A stretch of 64,000 nt of DNA from UBA5239 sp031548025 (lineage in GTDB: Bacteria > Verrucomicrobiota > Lentisphaeria > Victivallales > Victivallaceae). This document shows positions 56,398-64,000 of this stretch, one piece after another (the first letter of the stretch is position 1; every line of letters begins with the position of its first letter). The position numbers and the translations under genes are program-made. The DNA lies in assembly GCA_031548025.1 (NCBI GenBank), contig JAVBRM010000019.1:4005-68004 (forward strand), written 5' to 3'. A model generated the notes under the pieces. The model was not told where the DNA came from, searched no databases, and saw only the letters and a program-made list of their open reading frames with translations.

Positions 56398-56757
56398 TCA
56401 AAGTCGCAATCGCTGACTGAGGGTTAAGGGTTGAAAATTTTTGAACGGACGAAAATTGATTTTCCAATACGTAGCGCACCGCACGATGCTTTTGACAAAT
56501 TCCTGCAATATTCCGCGGACTGTGATGCATATTGACGCAACGGCGTCGGTAATCGAAGCGATCGAGTATTCCCCGGGTTCTTCAAACGGACGACAGAACA
56601 GCGTCACAAAAATTTCAGGAAGATACAGAGAACAACTCAGCCCGGAAACCTCCACCGCCACCGGAACGGAAACATACCATTCCTGCGGCAAGTGGACAAA
56701 GGGCGTCCAAGCCTCGTAGTCGTTCATTGTTTGAACTGTAATCATCCTCGCATCCAT
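56398..56757 (-). CDS. Hypothetical 119-residue protein
   Basis: I do not recognise this protein. It has no signal peptide or membrane helix, and a mixed hydrophobic and acidic composition (LPQEWYVSVPVAVEV; PFEEPGEYSIASITDAVASI). It ends 40 bp before the strong hairpin at 56307-56358, which would terminate its transcript; this is the best support that it is a real gene. The start is uncertain: ATG at 56757 has only a weak purine-rich AGAG before it, and a second ATG follows at residue 5. A shorter plus-strand frame overlaps it but has no comparable support. Its position directly upstream of the giant operon could mean a regulatory role, but nothing in the sequence shows it. Confidence 0.4.
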   Translation of the reverse strand: MDARMITVQTMNDYEAWTPFVHLPQEWYVSVPVAVEVSGLSCSLYLPEIFVTLFCRPFEEPGEYSIASITDAVASICITVRGILQEFVKSIVRCATYWKINFRPFKNFQPLTLSQRLRL

Positions 56758-57355
56758 CTCTGAAATAATTTACTTATTTTCTCTCTGAACTCAAAGTAGT
56801 ATAAATACAAACTATACTTTTAAAAGTTCTGAGCTCCGCCATATTTCAACAAGTGCAATTAGAAAAAAAAGCTGTGAAGAAGCGAGAGGTAAATATTATG
56901 GAAAATTCCCCCTTGTTCATCAAAAGACAGGTATGCAGGATAAATCGGAAGAGCGGCATCATACTGATTTGAGACCATTCTGGCAAATCAAGCACGCATG
57001 TAAAAACTTGAAAATCAAAACCCTACCCAAGCGCTTACATGCAGACTCAATCTCAGCCGGCTTACCATACAAACTATCATCAAGTTACTAACCTGTTGAC
57101 ATATAGCAATTTTCAAAATTCAACCCCCAACCAGATTACAAAATTACTCTGCATTGGCATAGTTAATATAACGAACATTATTTAAAATGCAAATCAAAAT
57201 TCAAACCATCCCAAGTATTGAGGCGTTTTTTGACAAGTTTATCAATAAATCCAGTTTGAAAAACCATTTTCCGCTGTCATCTTAAGACAACTCATTCAGC
57301 GGATCTTGCCGTCTTTTGGCGGACTCGTCTCAAAATAATAATAAGGATATGAAAA
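56758..57355. other. Intergenic region between divergent genes
   Basis: About 600 bp with no credible coding region. TTGACA hexamers occur near 57094 and 57224 on the plus strand, but neither has a convincing -10 partner at 16-18 bp. AAGGA 10 nt before 57356 is the ribosome site of the hydrolase gene. Confidence 0.4.
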
Positions 57356-59302
57356 ATGATTTTTCAACCGACTTTCGGTAGTGCGATGCAGAATTATTTT
57401 GTCTCGCGAGTCAGAGAAATTTCCGAAAAACGCAAACAATGCCTGGCTTCATTAAAAACCCGCGAAGATGCTTTGAAGTATATTGCCGAAGTCAAAGCGA
57501 AAATCAGCCGCTCATTCCGGCTGCCGCAGGAAAAAAGCCCGCTCAATGCGACCGTCACCGGAACAGTCAAAGGCGACGGTTTCCGGGTTGAAAAAGTCAT
57601 TTATTACAGCCGCCCGGATTTCCCGGTTACCGCCAACCTTTACCTGCCCGACACCGGCAAACCCGCCCCGGGAGTATTGTATCTCTGCGGTCATAATCAG
57701 GACGGCAAATCGTCCCTGGGCAATCTCCAGTCGATTTGCCATGGGCTGGCCAGACAGGGATATGCGGTTCTCGCCATCGACCCGATCGGCCAGGGTGAAC
57801 GCCTTCAGTTTATCGGCATGCCGAATAACAATTCGATCCACGGTTCATGCACCCGCGAACACAATATGCTGGGCAAACAGATGTTGCTGAACGGCGACTA
57901 TTTCGGTAATTGGCGGGCGTGGGATGCCATTCGTGGATTGGATTACCTGCTGAGCCGTCCGGAAATCGACAGTTCACGAGTTTCCGTTACCGGTTGCTCT
58001 GGCGGCGGAACCATGACCGCTCTGGTCAATTTCTTGGATGACCGCCTCGCCACGGCGGCATCCAGCTGCTACATCACCAGTTGGCGGCGCAATATCGAAA
58101 ACGAACTCCCCGCGGACGCCGAACAGATCCCGCCCGGCATGCTGGGTGCGGGTTGTGAAATGGGTGATTTCATTATTGCTCGCGCTCCGCGGCCGTTTCT
58201 GATCCTGGCGCAACGCAATGACTTTTTCGACGCCCGTGGATCGCTGGAGACTTTCGAGGAGGCCCGTCATATTTACCGCCTGCTCGGCGAAGAGGATAAA
58301 ATTCAACTGTTCACCGGACTGGACGGACACGGCCTGCCCCGCCCTCACCGCGAGGCGACTTACCGCTTTTTCAATTCATTCACCGGCAAGAGCGAATACC
58401 TGGAGCCGGAATCATTTTCGCTTTTCACTGTCGAACAGATGAATTGCACGCCCCAGGGTCAGGTGGAGTATCTGCCGGGCCGCAAGCTGGTCCGCGATCT
58501 CATCAGCGAGGAGGCCGGCCGCCTGGCCGCTTCCCGCAAGCCGCACACTCCCGGTGAACTGAAAACGCAACTGATGGAATTCCTGAATATTCAGGAACCC
58601 CAAGTCCCGTATTATCGAATCCTCAGGCCGCAGGTCATCGAGGGAGGTAGTCCGCGCCAACAGGTATTTTCCCGCTTTGCCCTGGAAATCGAACCGGCTA
58701 TCCCGGCTGTCCTCAAATTGATGGCTCCGACCAGTTATTTCCACCTGCCGCAAGCGGAAAAAGCCCTGTTGTATATCCCGCACATGGACAGTGTGGAAGA
58801 ACTCTCAAGATTGGCCCCGGAGAACGATGTCATGACCTTCGGCCTCGACATCCGCGGTATCGGTGAGACCCTGCCGCTGGGCTGCGACCAGGATGGCGGC
58901 AGTTTCTTCGCGCCATACCGCAGCGACTATCATTTTGATGCCTGCCATCTGCTGCTGGGCGATTCCTTCCTTGGGGCGAAAGTCCGGGATATCCTGGGCG
59001 CGCTGGCCCTGCTGGATGCCGCCGGCTACCGCCAAATCCACCTCACCGGCAACGGCATGGGGGCAATCTCCGCGGCCCTGGCGGCCCTGATCTACGGGCG
59101 GGCGGAAAAAGTGACTCTGAACAACGCGCCGCCGTCATGGAATTCCATGCAACACGCCGCCGTAACCCTGTGGCCGCAGTCCTGCATGCCATACGGCATT
59201 CTCCGCGAGACCGATCTCCCGGAAATCTACGCCGCCATCCCAAATATCGAGGTGAATACTACCGACGACCATCTGCTGCGTTTTGGTCCTGCTCGAGCGT
59301 AA
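57356..59302 (+). CDS. Alpha/beta hydrolase (acetylxylan esterase/peptidase-like), altered C-terminus
   Basis: A 648-residue protein with two hydrolase-like halves. The first (about 75-350) is a complete alpha/beta hydrolase with oxyanion segment CGHNQDGK, nucleophile elbow GCSGGG (Ser215) and later His in GLDGHGLP, like bacterial acetyl esterases of the Abhydrolase_7 group. The second (about 450-640) repeats the fold, but its elbow reads GNGMG, without Ser, so it is probably inactive. No signal peptide is visible. The last 14 codons overlap the end of the opposite-strand heparinase-like gene and do not look like a normal family end, so the gene may be fused at a deletion point. The likely substrate is an ester on a plant or host glycan; this is inference. 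Confidence 0.75.
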   Translation: MIFQPTFGSAMQNYFVSRVREISEKRKQCLASLKTREDALKYIAEVKAKISRSFRLPQEKSPLNATVTGTVKGDGFRVEKVIYYSRPDFPVTANLYLPDTGKPAPGVLYLCGHNQDGKSSLGNLQSICHGLARQGYAVLAIDPIGQGERLQFIGMPNNNSIHGSCTREHNMLGKQMLLNGDYFGNWRAWDAIRGLDYLLSRPEIDSSRVSVTGCSGGGTMTALVNFLDDRLATAASSCYITSWRRNIENELPADAEQIPPGMLGAGCEMGDFIIARAPRPFLILAQRNDFFDARGSLETFEEARHIYRLLGEEDKIQLFTGLDGHGLPRPHREATYRFFNSFTGKSEYLEPESFSLFTVEQMNCTPQGQVEYLPGRKLVRDLISEEAGRLAASRKPHTPGELKTQLMEFLNIQEPQVPYYRILRPQVIEGGSPRQQVFSRFALEIEPAIPAVLKLMAPTSYFHLPQAEKALLYIPHMDSVEELSRLAPENDVMTFGLDIRGIGETLPLGCDQDGGSFFAPYRSDYHFDACHLLLGDSFLGAKVRDILGALALLDAAGYRQIHLTGNGMGAISAALAALIYGRAEKVTLNNAPPSWNSMQHAAVTLWPQSCMPYGILRETDLPEIYAAIPNIEVNTTDDHLLRFGPARA

Positions 59303-60476
59303 TTATCACCGTCATCCGATGTTCGGTATCCGGTCCGGCGGCTTCGTATCCCAGGTGGGTCGCCGGTTCCTTTACTCCGCTACGAGCTCGGTTCTTCAGC
59401 GTTTCCAGTTTGAAATTCAGAGGTTTTTCGGAGGTGATGATCGCTTTCACGGTCGCCCCCCGCCAATTAATCCGGTACTCACCGGGAGCAAGCTCTTTCA
59501 CTTTGCCATAAGTAATCAGAGCGGAGCCGAAAGTGCTGGGAACGGCAAATTCCGCTTCATCGGTAACCGTAACCGCGAGTCGGTTGCGGTCATGGGTGAA
59601 ACTCCGTTCCAACCTGGTCAGCTTCGCGGTTTCCGGATAAGCGGACTTGAGATCAATAAGAGCGGTAGTTTTCTCCGGCAGAAACTCCGTCGCCGTGATG
59701 CGGCCATGAAATTCCGCGCCATTTTTCTGGAGCATATCGCCCGCCACCGGAACTGGGTGACCGAAGGAATTGCAAAAATCATTCCGGTAGCGTTCGGATG
59801 AATAAAGCTTGAACGAAGATCCCGCCGGATAACCGGGGTCGGTAATCACCGGGACCCCGCGAAGAGCGACGACGAAAGATCCCACGTCGTTGTGATTATG
59901 AGACTCGACGTTATCGCCGGCTTTGAAAGCAAGAGCGAAACCGGAATCGTCATCTTTCGCGGCGCGCGAAATGATCACGCCGCTCTCGCGAAAATAGTGG
60001 TAAAGCGGCGATTCAGCTTTGCCGACGGTGGCGGTGAATCCGGAATCCAGAGCATGCTGTCGAAGCAATACCCGGCGGAGCCCACCGAAACGCCGAAGAA
60101 ACGGCTGAAAACGATATTCGTTCACGCCGCCGCGAAGTACCAGAAACGGCCAGTAATCACAATAATCAAGATTGGTTTTGATTCTGGCATCGGAAAAAGC
60201 CGGCCACATCCCATTCATCTCGAAGTACAGCGGAAAACGCATGATCGCTTCCATCTTCGCGGTTCCCTGCAGCAAATTGACTTTGCCACCGGTTTGCAGA
60301 TGGATGATTTCATTCATTTCGATATAGGAACCGAAGCCATAATCCCAGTAGCCGATGCCTTCAGGGCAGTAGCCGTCTTCCCGGAAGTTCCTGGCGATAT
60401 AGTAATTCACCTTGAAAATCCGCCCCATCCCCTTCGGACGCCGCTTTGCCTTCTTCGCTTTCTTGACCATAACCAT
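59259..60476 (-). CDS. Heparinase II/III-like protein, N-terminally shortened
   Basis: A 405-residue protein matching the C-terminal beta-sandwich of heparinase II/III-type lyases: SHNHNDVGSFVVALRGVPVI is the family block with the catalytic-type His, followed by DPGYPAGSSF. Upstream, YCPEGIGYWDYGFGSYIE is the end of the alpha-toroid domain. Nearly all of that toroid domain is missing, replaced by a basic segment (KKAKKAKRRPKGMGR), and family members are usually 600 residues or more. It is thus a truncated gene given a new start, or a short relative of unknown activity. Start: ATG at 60476 with GGAGG 5 nt upstream, or ATG at 60470. A palindromic operator lies 70-108 bp upstream. Its 3' end overlaps the hydrolase gene by 44 bp. 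Confidence 0.68.
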   Translation of the reverse strand: MVMVKKAKKAKRRPKGMGRIFKVNYYIARNFREDGYCPEGIGYWDYGFGSYIEMNEIIHLQTGGKVNLLQGTAKMEAIMRFPLYFEMNGMWPAFSDARIKTNLDYCDYWPFLVLRGGVNEYRFQPFLRRFGGLRRVLLRQHALDSGFTATVGKAESPLYHYFRESGVIISRAAKDDDSGFALAFKAGDNVESHNHNDVGSFVVALRGVPVITDPGYPAGSSFKLYSSERYRNDFCNSFGHPVPVAGDMLQKNGAEFHGRITATEFLPEKTTALIDLKSAYPETAKLTRLERSFTHDRNRLAVTVTDEAEFAVPSTFGSALITYGKVKELAPGEYRINWRGATVKAIITSEKPLNFKLETLKNRARSGVKEPATHLGYEAAGPDTEHRMTVIITLEQDQNAADGRR

Positions 60477-60544
60477 ACATACCTCCTCCAATTATTACGA
60501 AACCTTCCGATATTACTCTGTCTCCATATCAAACCATACTGACA

Positions 60545-60584
60545 TGAAATCATTGTCAATCATAAACTGTTGACAATGATTTCA
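60545..60584. promoter_or_regulatory. Palindromic operator, 15-bp arms
   Basis: TGAAATCATTGTCAA (60545-60559) and TTGACAATGATTTCA (60570-60584) are exact complements with a 10-bp spacer. On the minus strand the left arm contains a TTGACA hexamer in a position to be a -35 element for the heparinase-like gene. A dimeric GntR- or LacI-type repressor site is likely; the cognate regulator is not identified. Confidence 0.6.
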
Positions 60585-60825
60585 AACGGCAACGACAGCC
60601 TATGACAAGAAAGTTTTCAATCTTTCCTGTCATGAATCAAAAGGAATTTTGAGGGGAGAAATATTTTGCTTATTTTTGCTTTAAATGTAATGTCTCTATA
60701 CGTGCAAATAAGTCCTTGAGGCGGAAAATGGGTACAAATAAGTCCAGTGAAATTTCAGTAAAAATCCCATAAAATAAAATTACATCTTATTGAAAATAAA
60801 CAATATAATTATAAAATTGGCATAT
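60585..60825. other. Intergenic sequence without recognised features
   Basis: AT-rich sequence between the operator and the prepilin relic. GTGCAAATAAGTCC-like and GGTACAAATAAGTCC-like segments near 60702 and 60730 form a short imperfect direct repeat; nothing else is seen. Confidence 0.35.
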
Positions 60826-60918
60826 TTACGCAATAACGATGATCGCGATCACTACCAGGAGTTCAATGAGTGTAAAAAACAAGTTCTTTTTTATTTTTAA
60901 ATCTCCATTATTTTCCAT
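60826..60918 (-). pseudogene. Truncated prepilin (pseudopilin) leader
   Basis: The minus strand encodes a 30-residue frame beginning MENNGDLKIKKNLFF, then TLIELLVVIAIIVIA and a stop. This is the cleavage site and hydrophobic helix of a type IV prepilin-like protein, and it resembles the start of the intact pseudopilin at 63748. The rest of the protein is absent, so it is a gene remnant. Confidence 0.7.
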
Positions 60919-61061
60919 TATGATATATTATACATCGGCGTTATATAAAAGAAAATGGATATATAGACAATTTTTTTATCAAAAGCGACGATTGTGCATT
61001 GGCACAATATTTTTCCGGCGTTATTGTATGGGAGTAAGCGAATTTCAACCGAGCAATAACC

Positions 61062-61934
61062 ATGTATCTGAAACTGAAACCGGAACAGAGTTTTTCTTCC
61101 GACCATCGTGAGCATTTGAACCTGAATGCCGATCCGGTCATACCGGAAAAAATCATCATATTCAGGAGGAATGAGCCGGCCGGCGGCAAATTGCAGTTGA
61201 CCGGCAACATCCATTCCCGCTATGTTCTGTGGATTTGCCTGAATGGCTGCGGCAGTTTGATGATCGACAACATATCCTATGTGTTGAAAGAGGGCGACGC
61301 CGTCATCACGTTTCCGGGGCAACCCCATATGCGGCTGCCGCTGGCCGGTCAGAAAGTGGACTGGCTGCTGATCCGTTTTTCCGTCCGGGAGGTGGCATGG
61401 CTGGAAATTTTGCGCAGCCGTCCGGTATGTCTCCCGGAAAAAGCCGCTCATTATCTTCAGGAATTGAGCAATTGCTACCTGAGCGCGTCCGAGACGGCGG
61501 AGGATTCCATTGTCGCCAACGAGTGTACGTATTATCTGGGGCTCATGCTCAACTCCATGCGCATGGCGGAGTCGGTGGACGAGGCGCTGCCGCTCGGCGA
61601 TACCCGCGGCAATGAGTATGTCCGGCAGGTTTGCCGGCTGGTCATGTCGCCCGAATTCGCCGGGCGACCGTTCAAGGATATTGCCCGTAAAGTCGGAATT
61701 ACTCCGGGACATTTGCGGACAATATTCAAGGAGGCGACCGGCTCCTCGCCCAAAAGGTTTATCCAAAGCTACCAGATTTCCACCATCAAAAATCTGCTCC
61801 AGCATTCTTCGCTGAACATCACGCAGATTGCGGAAAAAACCGGATTCGACAGTGTCTACAGTCTTTCACGGTTTTTCAGCAAAATCTGCGGAATCTCGCC
61901 CCGGCAGTACCGTAATTCTTACAAAAACCGGTAG
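61062..61934 (+). CDS. AraC-family transcriptional regulator with cupin domain
   Basis: A 290-residue regulator. The N-terminal cupin (about 25-130; VLWICLNGCGSLMIDNISYVL; EGDAVITFPGQPHMRLP) should sense a sugar-like ligand. Two helix-turn-helix motifs occupy about 190-288 (FKDIARKVGITPGHLRTIFKEATG; ITQIAEKTGFDSVYSLSRFF, ending GISPRQYRN). The 3' end overlaps the sialidase-like gene by 16 bp, tail to tail. It may control the neighbouring sialidase or heparinase genes. The ribosome site is weak (GAGCAATAACC). The tail shows what the foreign C-terminus of the CARDB protein at 5236-5322 should look like in context. Confidence 0.86.
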   Translation: MYLKLKPEQSFSSDHREHLNLNADPVIPEKIIIFRRNEPAGGKLQLTGNIHSRYVLWICLNGCGSLMIDNISYVLKEGDAVITFPGQPHMRLPLAGQKVDWLLIRFSVREVAWLEILRSRPVCLPEKAAHYLQELSNCYLSASETAEDSIVANECTYYLGLMLNSMRMAESVDEALPLGDTRGNEYVRQVCRLVMSPEFAGRPFKDIARKVGITPGHLRTIFKEATGSSPKRFIQSYQISTIKNLLQHSSLNITQIAEKTGFDSVYSLSRFFSKICGISPRQYRNSYKNR

Positions 61935-62965
61935 CGCGTAAACAATATTCCTTCCGGGCTGGAACCCGGTACCTGGATTCCCTTCTTGGGATCGCGGCGC
62001 GCACAGTAGAAAATGGTCAGGATTTCGCCGGGGCCGACTTCCATGCTCGACGGATAGCCCATATCCGGCTGATCATTCCATTCATGAATCGTAAATGTGT
62101 TGGGTATATTCCATGTTTTGCCGTTATCATGCGAGAGCACACCCCGGATGCTGTACGGAGTCCGGCGGTGCCCGTAAACGCACAGGATGTCGCCATTGGA
62201 CAGTTTGAGCATCTGCGCCGGAAGCCCCCACATTCCAGTGGGTTCCGGCTTACTCCAAGTCAAACCGTAATCATTGGAAAATGCCTGCCGGAGATAATCG
62301 CTGTTCTTGCGGAACAGCGCCGTCAGTTGGCCGTTACCGGTATCGATGACGTGGTTTTCGTTGAGCTCGGGGTGTCCGGCCTCACTGGCCGGGCAGTCGA
62401 TAACGCCGGTCCGCTGCCAGGTGGCCCCCCGGTCATATGATTTGTAAACCGCCAGGTCGTGCGGTTCCGTCATGAAAAAGCGCCTCTCGAAGCCGATCGA
62501 AATCAGCGAACCGTCCGACAACTCCACCGGAGACATATGCATCCCCACCGGAATACGGGTAGGGGTTTTCTCCCACGTCAGGCCATGGTCATACGAACGG
62601 ATGAGCCAGGTGCCGAGCAGCTCCTCGCGCATTTTGTCGGTGACATAAGCCGACTGCGGCCAGCCGGCCCGTTCGAAGGCGTTTGAGGTGAACCAGCTCA
62701 AAATGATGGTGCCATCCTGCAGAGTTGTCAGGTTGGAGTCGCGGTCATCCATGAAGCTGTTATATACCTCCATCGGCAGACTCCAGGTCCGTCCGTTGTC
62801 GCTGGAACGCATCACCACTTCGCGCCCGAACGGGCAAACGTGGGATTTGCGCTCCGAAGCCGCCGCGATAAGATCGCCGTTGGCGGCGCGGGTGATGCCC
62901 GGCCAACCATACATTTGCTCCGGCCGGGCGGCCAGAACACCGTGTTCCAATACTTCAATTGCCAT
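61919..62965 (-). CDS. BNR-repeat sialidase-like protein
   Basis: A 348-residue six-bladed propeller. Five Asp-box repeats are visible: SSDNGRTW (54-61), SYDHGLTW, SYDRGATW, SNDYGLTW and SHDNGKTW. No signal peptide is visible, so it may act inside the cell or use another route. The Arg triad, Tyr and Glu of true sialidases cannot be assigned with confidence, and many BNR proteins in PVC bacteria act on other glycans, so the substrate is open. Start: ATG with GAGGT 7 nt upstream. It lies 45 bp downstream of the pseudopilin gene and is probably the third gene of that operon. Confidence 0.8.
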   Translation of the reverse strand: MAIEVLEHGVLAARPEQMYGWPGITRAANGDLIAAASERKSHVCPFGREVVMRSSDNGRTWSLPMEVYNSFMDDRDSNLTTLQDGTIILSWFTSNAFERAGWPQSAYVTDKMREELLGTWLIRSYDHGLTWEKTPTRIPVGMHMSPVELSDGSLISIGFERRFFMTEPHDLAVYKSYDRGATWQRTGVIDCPASEAGHPELNENHVIDTGNGQLTALFRKNSDYLRQAFSNDYGLTWSKPEPTGMWGLPAQMLKLSNGDILCVYGHRRTPYSIRGVLSHDNGKTWNIPNTFTIHEWNDQPDMGYPSSMEVGPGEILTIFYCARRDPKKGIQVPGSSPEGILFTRYRFL

Positions 62966-63010
62966 ATCGATACCTCATAGTTGTGGTTTTACCAAAAACT
63001 TCTACCTTGA

Positions 63011-63748
63011 TTATTTGATTCGCCTGGGATTCCAGAGGGGGGCGTTTTCGAAAGTGTTGATGCGAACTCCAGCAACTTCATACCAGTAAAGCCAGAATTT
63101 TGGCTTCTGGCTTGCCGTCACATGTCCATCAGCCCAAGCGGCATTCGCCAAGCCACTGTGACGGCGTAGAACTTCGTAGTACCCAATTGAGTCGGACATC
63201 GTCCCGGATGACCAGGGACTGTTTGAGTGGGTTTCTGTATAAAAAACCGTCTGTCCCGGATGCCGAATCGAAGAGAGTTTATAGAGAACTCCAGGGTTTG
63301 TTTCCGTTCCGTCCCATAGTCCGCTGATGCCGCCGAGGTAACAATTGACACCATAATTCATACTGCCCCCTGTCGTCAGTGTACTGTCAAAACTAGGACA
63401 ATGAAATATTTTATAGGCTCTCAACTGATTGTAAGTCATACCTCTGTCATCGATTCCCAGGTAACGAAGGATGTTACCCGGAAAAACATGTGGGATATTG
63501 CCTATGCTCCACGACCAGGCGGACTTGCTTTCATACATCCAATGGGTGCCTGCCGCGGGAGTTGCCCAGTCTTGAAAATCATCGGCATACAGCTGGCCGC
63601 CCACTGCAATTTGCTTGAGTTTTACCTGGCAGTTGTTGCTTTTGGCTTTGCCGCGCGCTTTGTTCAGTGTGGGCAGCAGAAGCGCGGCGAGAATGATAAT
63701 GATCGTTATGACGACCAAGAGTTCAATGAGATTGAAATAACGTTTCAT
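63011..63748 (-). CDS. H-X9-DG pseudopilin (DUF1559-like)
   Basis: A 245-residue protein with a short basic leader and the type IV prepilin motif (FNLIELLVVITIIIILAALL), followed by a polar domain with conserved Cys residues and, near the end, RHSGLANAAWADGHV, the H-X9-DG motif (His197, Asp207-Gly208). This family is strongly expanded in Planctomycetes and Lentisphaerae and is often paired with carbohydrate-active genes. It should be processed by a prepilin peptidase and may be displayed in the envelope. It overlaps the upstream CBM9-like gene by 4 bp. Confidence 0.9.
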   Translation of the reverse strand: MKRYFNLIELLVVITIIIILAALLLPTLNKARGKAKSNNCQVKLKQIAVGGQLYADDFQDWATPAAGTHWMYESKSAWSWSIGNIPHVFPGNILRYLGIDDRGMTYNQLRAYKIFHCPSFDSTLTTGGSMNYGVNCYLGGISGLWDGTETNPGVLYKLSSIRHPGQTVFYTETHSNSPWSSGTMSDSIGYYEVLRRHSGLANAAWADGHVTASQKPKFWLYWYEVAGVRINTFENAPLWNPRRIK

Positions 63749-64000
63749 TGTTCCTCCTTTTGTTTGAGAGTTCCTTTGGCATAGCAGAAGATATTGTGTC
63801 CGTCATAGAGATAGGGAAAGGGAGAGAAGGCTTCTCCGCGATGAATGGTTACCGGCAGGAAATGGATCTCATCACCCGCCTTTGGAGCATTGCCTTGCAT
63901 GTAATTGGGAAGCGCCGAGAAGGGTATGGCCATCTCAATCCGGTAGCCCGTTTCATTCTGTTTCAGTGCATAGCGCAGTCCGGTCAGGGTACCTTCATGC
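63745..64000 (-). CDS. CBM9-like carbohydrate-binding protein, C-terminal part
   Basis: This is the 3' part of a gene that leaves the window on the right; 84 residues are visible. The segment TGYRIEMAIPFSALPNYM followed by AGDEIHFLPVTIHRG matches the core strands of family 9 carbohydrate-binding-type beta sandwiches. An internal ATG at 63933 could be mistaken for the start, but the frame stays open to the window edge. It is translationally coupled to the pseudopilin gene and is probably part of a larger glycan-binding or glycan-degrading protein. Confidence 0.65.
   Translation of the reverse strand, partial: HEGTLTGLRYALKQNETGYRIEMAIPFSALPNYMQGNAPKAGDEIHFLPVTIHRGEAFSPFPYLYDGHNIFCYAKGTLKQKEEQ

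Noticed and set aside
60839..61111. 90-codon plus-strand frame before the AraC gene
   Set aside because: It overlaps the AraC start out of frame and is antisense to the recognisable prepilin leader relic.
63745..63933. Separate 62-residue gene starting at 63933
   Set aside because: The frame continues upstream to the window edge with CBM9-like sequence, so this ATG is internal.

Overview
The window looks like chromosomal DNA of a Lentisphaerota/PVC-type bacterium, possibly a Victivallales glycan degrader. This is an inference from gene content. It carries an H-X9-DG pseudopilin with the LIELLVV leader, a relic of a second such leader, polygalacturonase-like and ceramidase-like genes, a BNR sialidase-like gene, a heparinase-like gene, and two giant beta-helix surface proteins. 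No rRNA, tRNA, CRISPR array, prophage or insertion sequence was recognised.

Region 1 (1-2907) is a minus-strand operon for the inner-membrane and secretin part of a type IV pilus/type II secretion machine: fused PilM-PilN/GspL, PilO/GspM, PilP/GspC, then a secretin that runs off the left edge. Region 2 (3148-6162) looks rearranged. A toroid-repeat/CARDB exported protein ends in the tail of an AraC regulator. It is followed by a copy of the dsbD 3' end, an XRE antitoxin, and a RelE/HigB-like toxin gene split by a frameshift. Region 3 (6136-10814) holds DsbD plus a thioredoxin-like partner, then an archaeal-type IMP cyclohydrolase overlapping a UvrD/PcrA helicase.

Region 4 (10904-19519) is a sugar-acid or pectin-type catabolic locus. 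A DeoR repressor and a perfect inverted-repeat operator lie upstream of a six-gene plus-strand operon: class III aminotransferase, Gfo/Idh/MocA dehydrogenase, ceramidase-like protein, GH28, fucose-isomerase-like protein, second GH28. A shared terminator separates it from an AraC regulator, which is divergent from an M29 aminopeptidase-like gene.

Region 5 (21679-56248) is the most striking part: eight minus-strand genes over about 34.6 kb. In transcription order they are a 4867-residue beta-helix protein, a LapB/HlyB-like ABC exporter with what look like two C39-like domains, an HlyD adaptor, a TolC-like lipoprotein, a 3332-residue DUF4347/YDG-repeat protein, a small periplasmic adaptor, a GAF-like/HlyD membrane protein, and a PqqD-like/M50/HlyD membrane protein. 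I propose that these form one machine for exporting and anchoring giant surface proteins, with a second inner-membrane module (M50, GAF-HlyD, adaptor) beyond the standard type I system.

Region 6 (56398-64000) contains an orphan ORF, an alpha/beta hydrolase meeting a truncated heparinase-like gene tail to tail, a strong palindromic operator, a prepilin relic, an AraC regulator, and a minus-strand operon (CBM9-like protein, pseudopilin, sialidase-like protein) that continues past the right edge.
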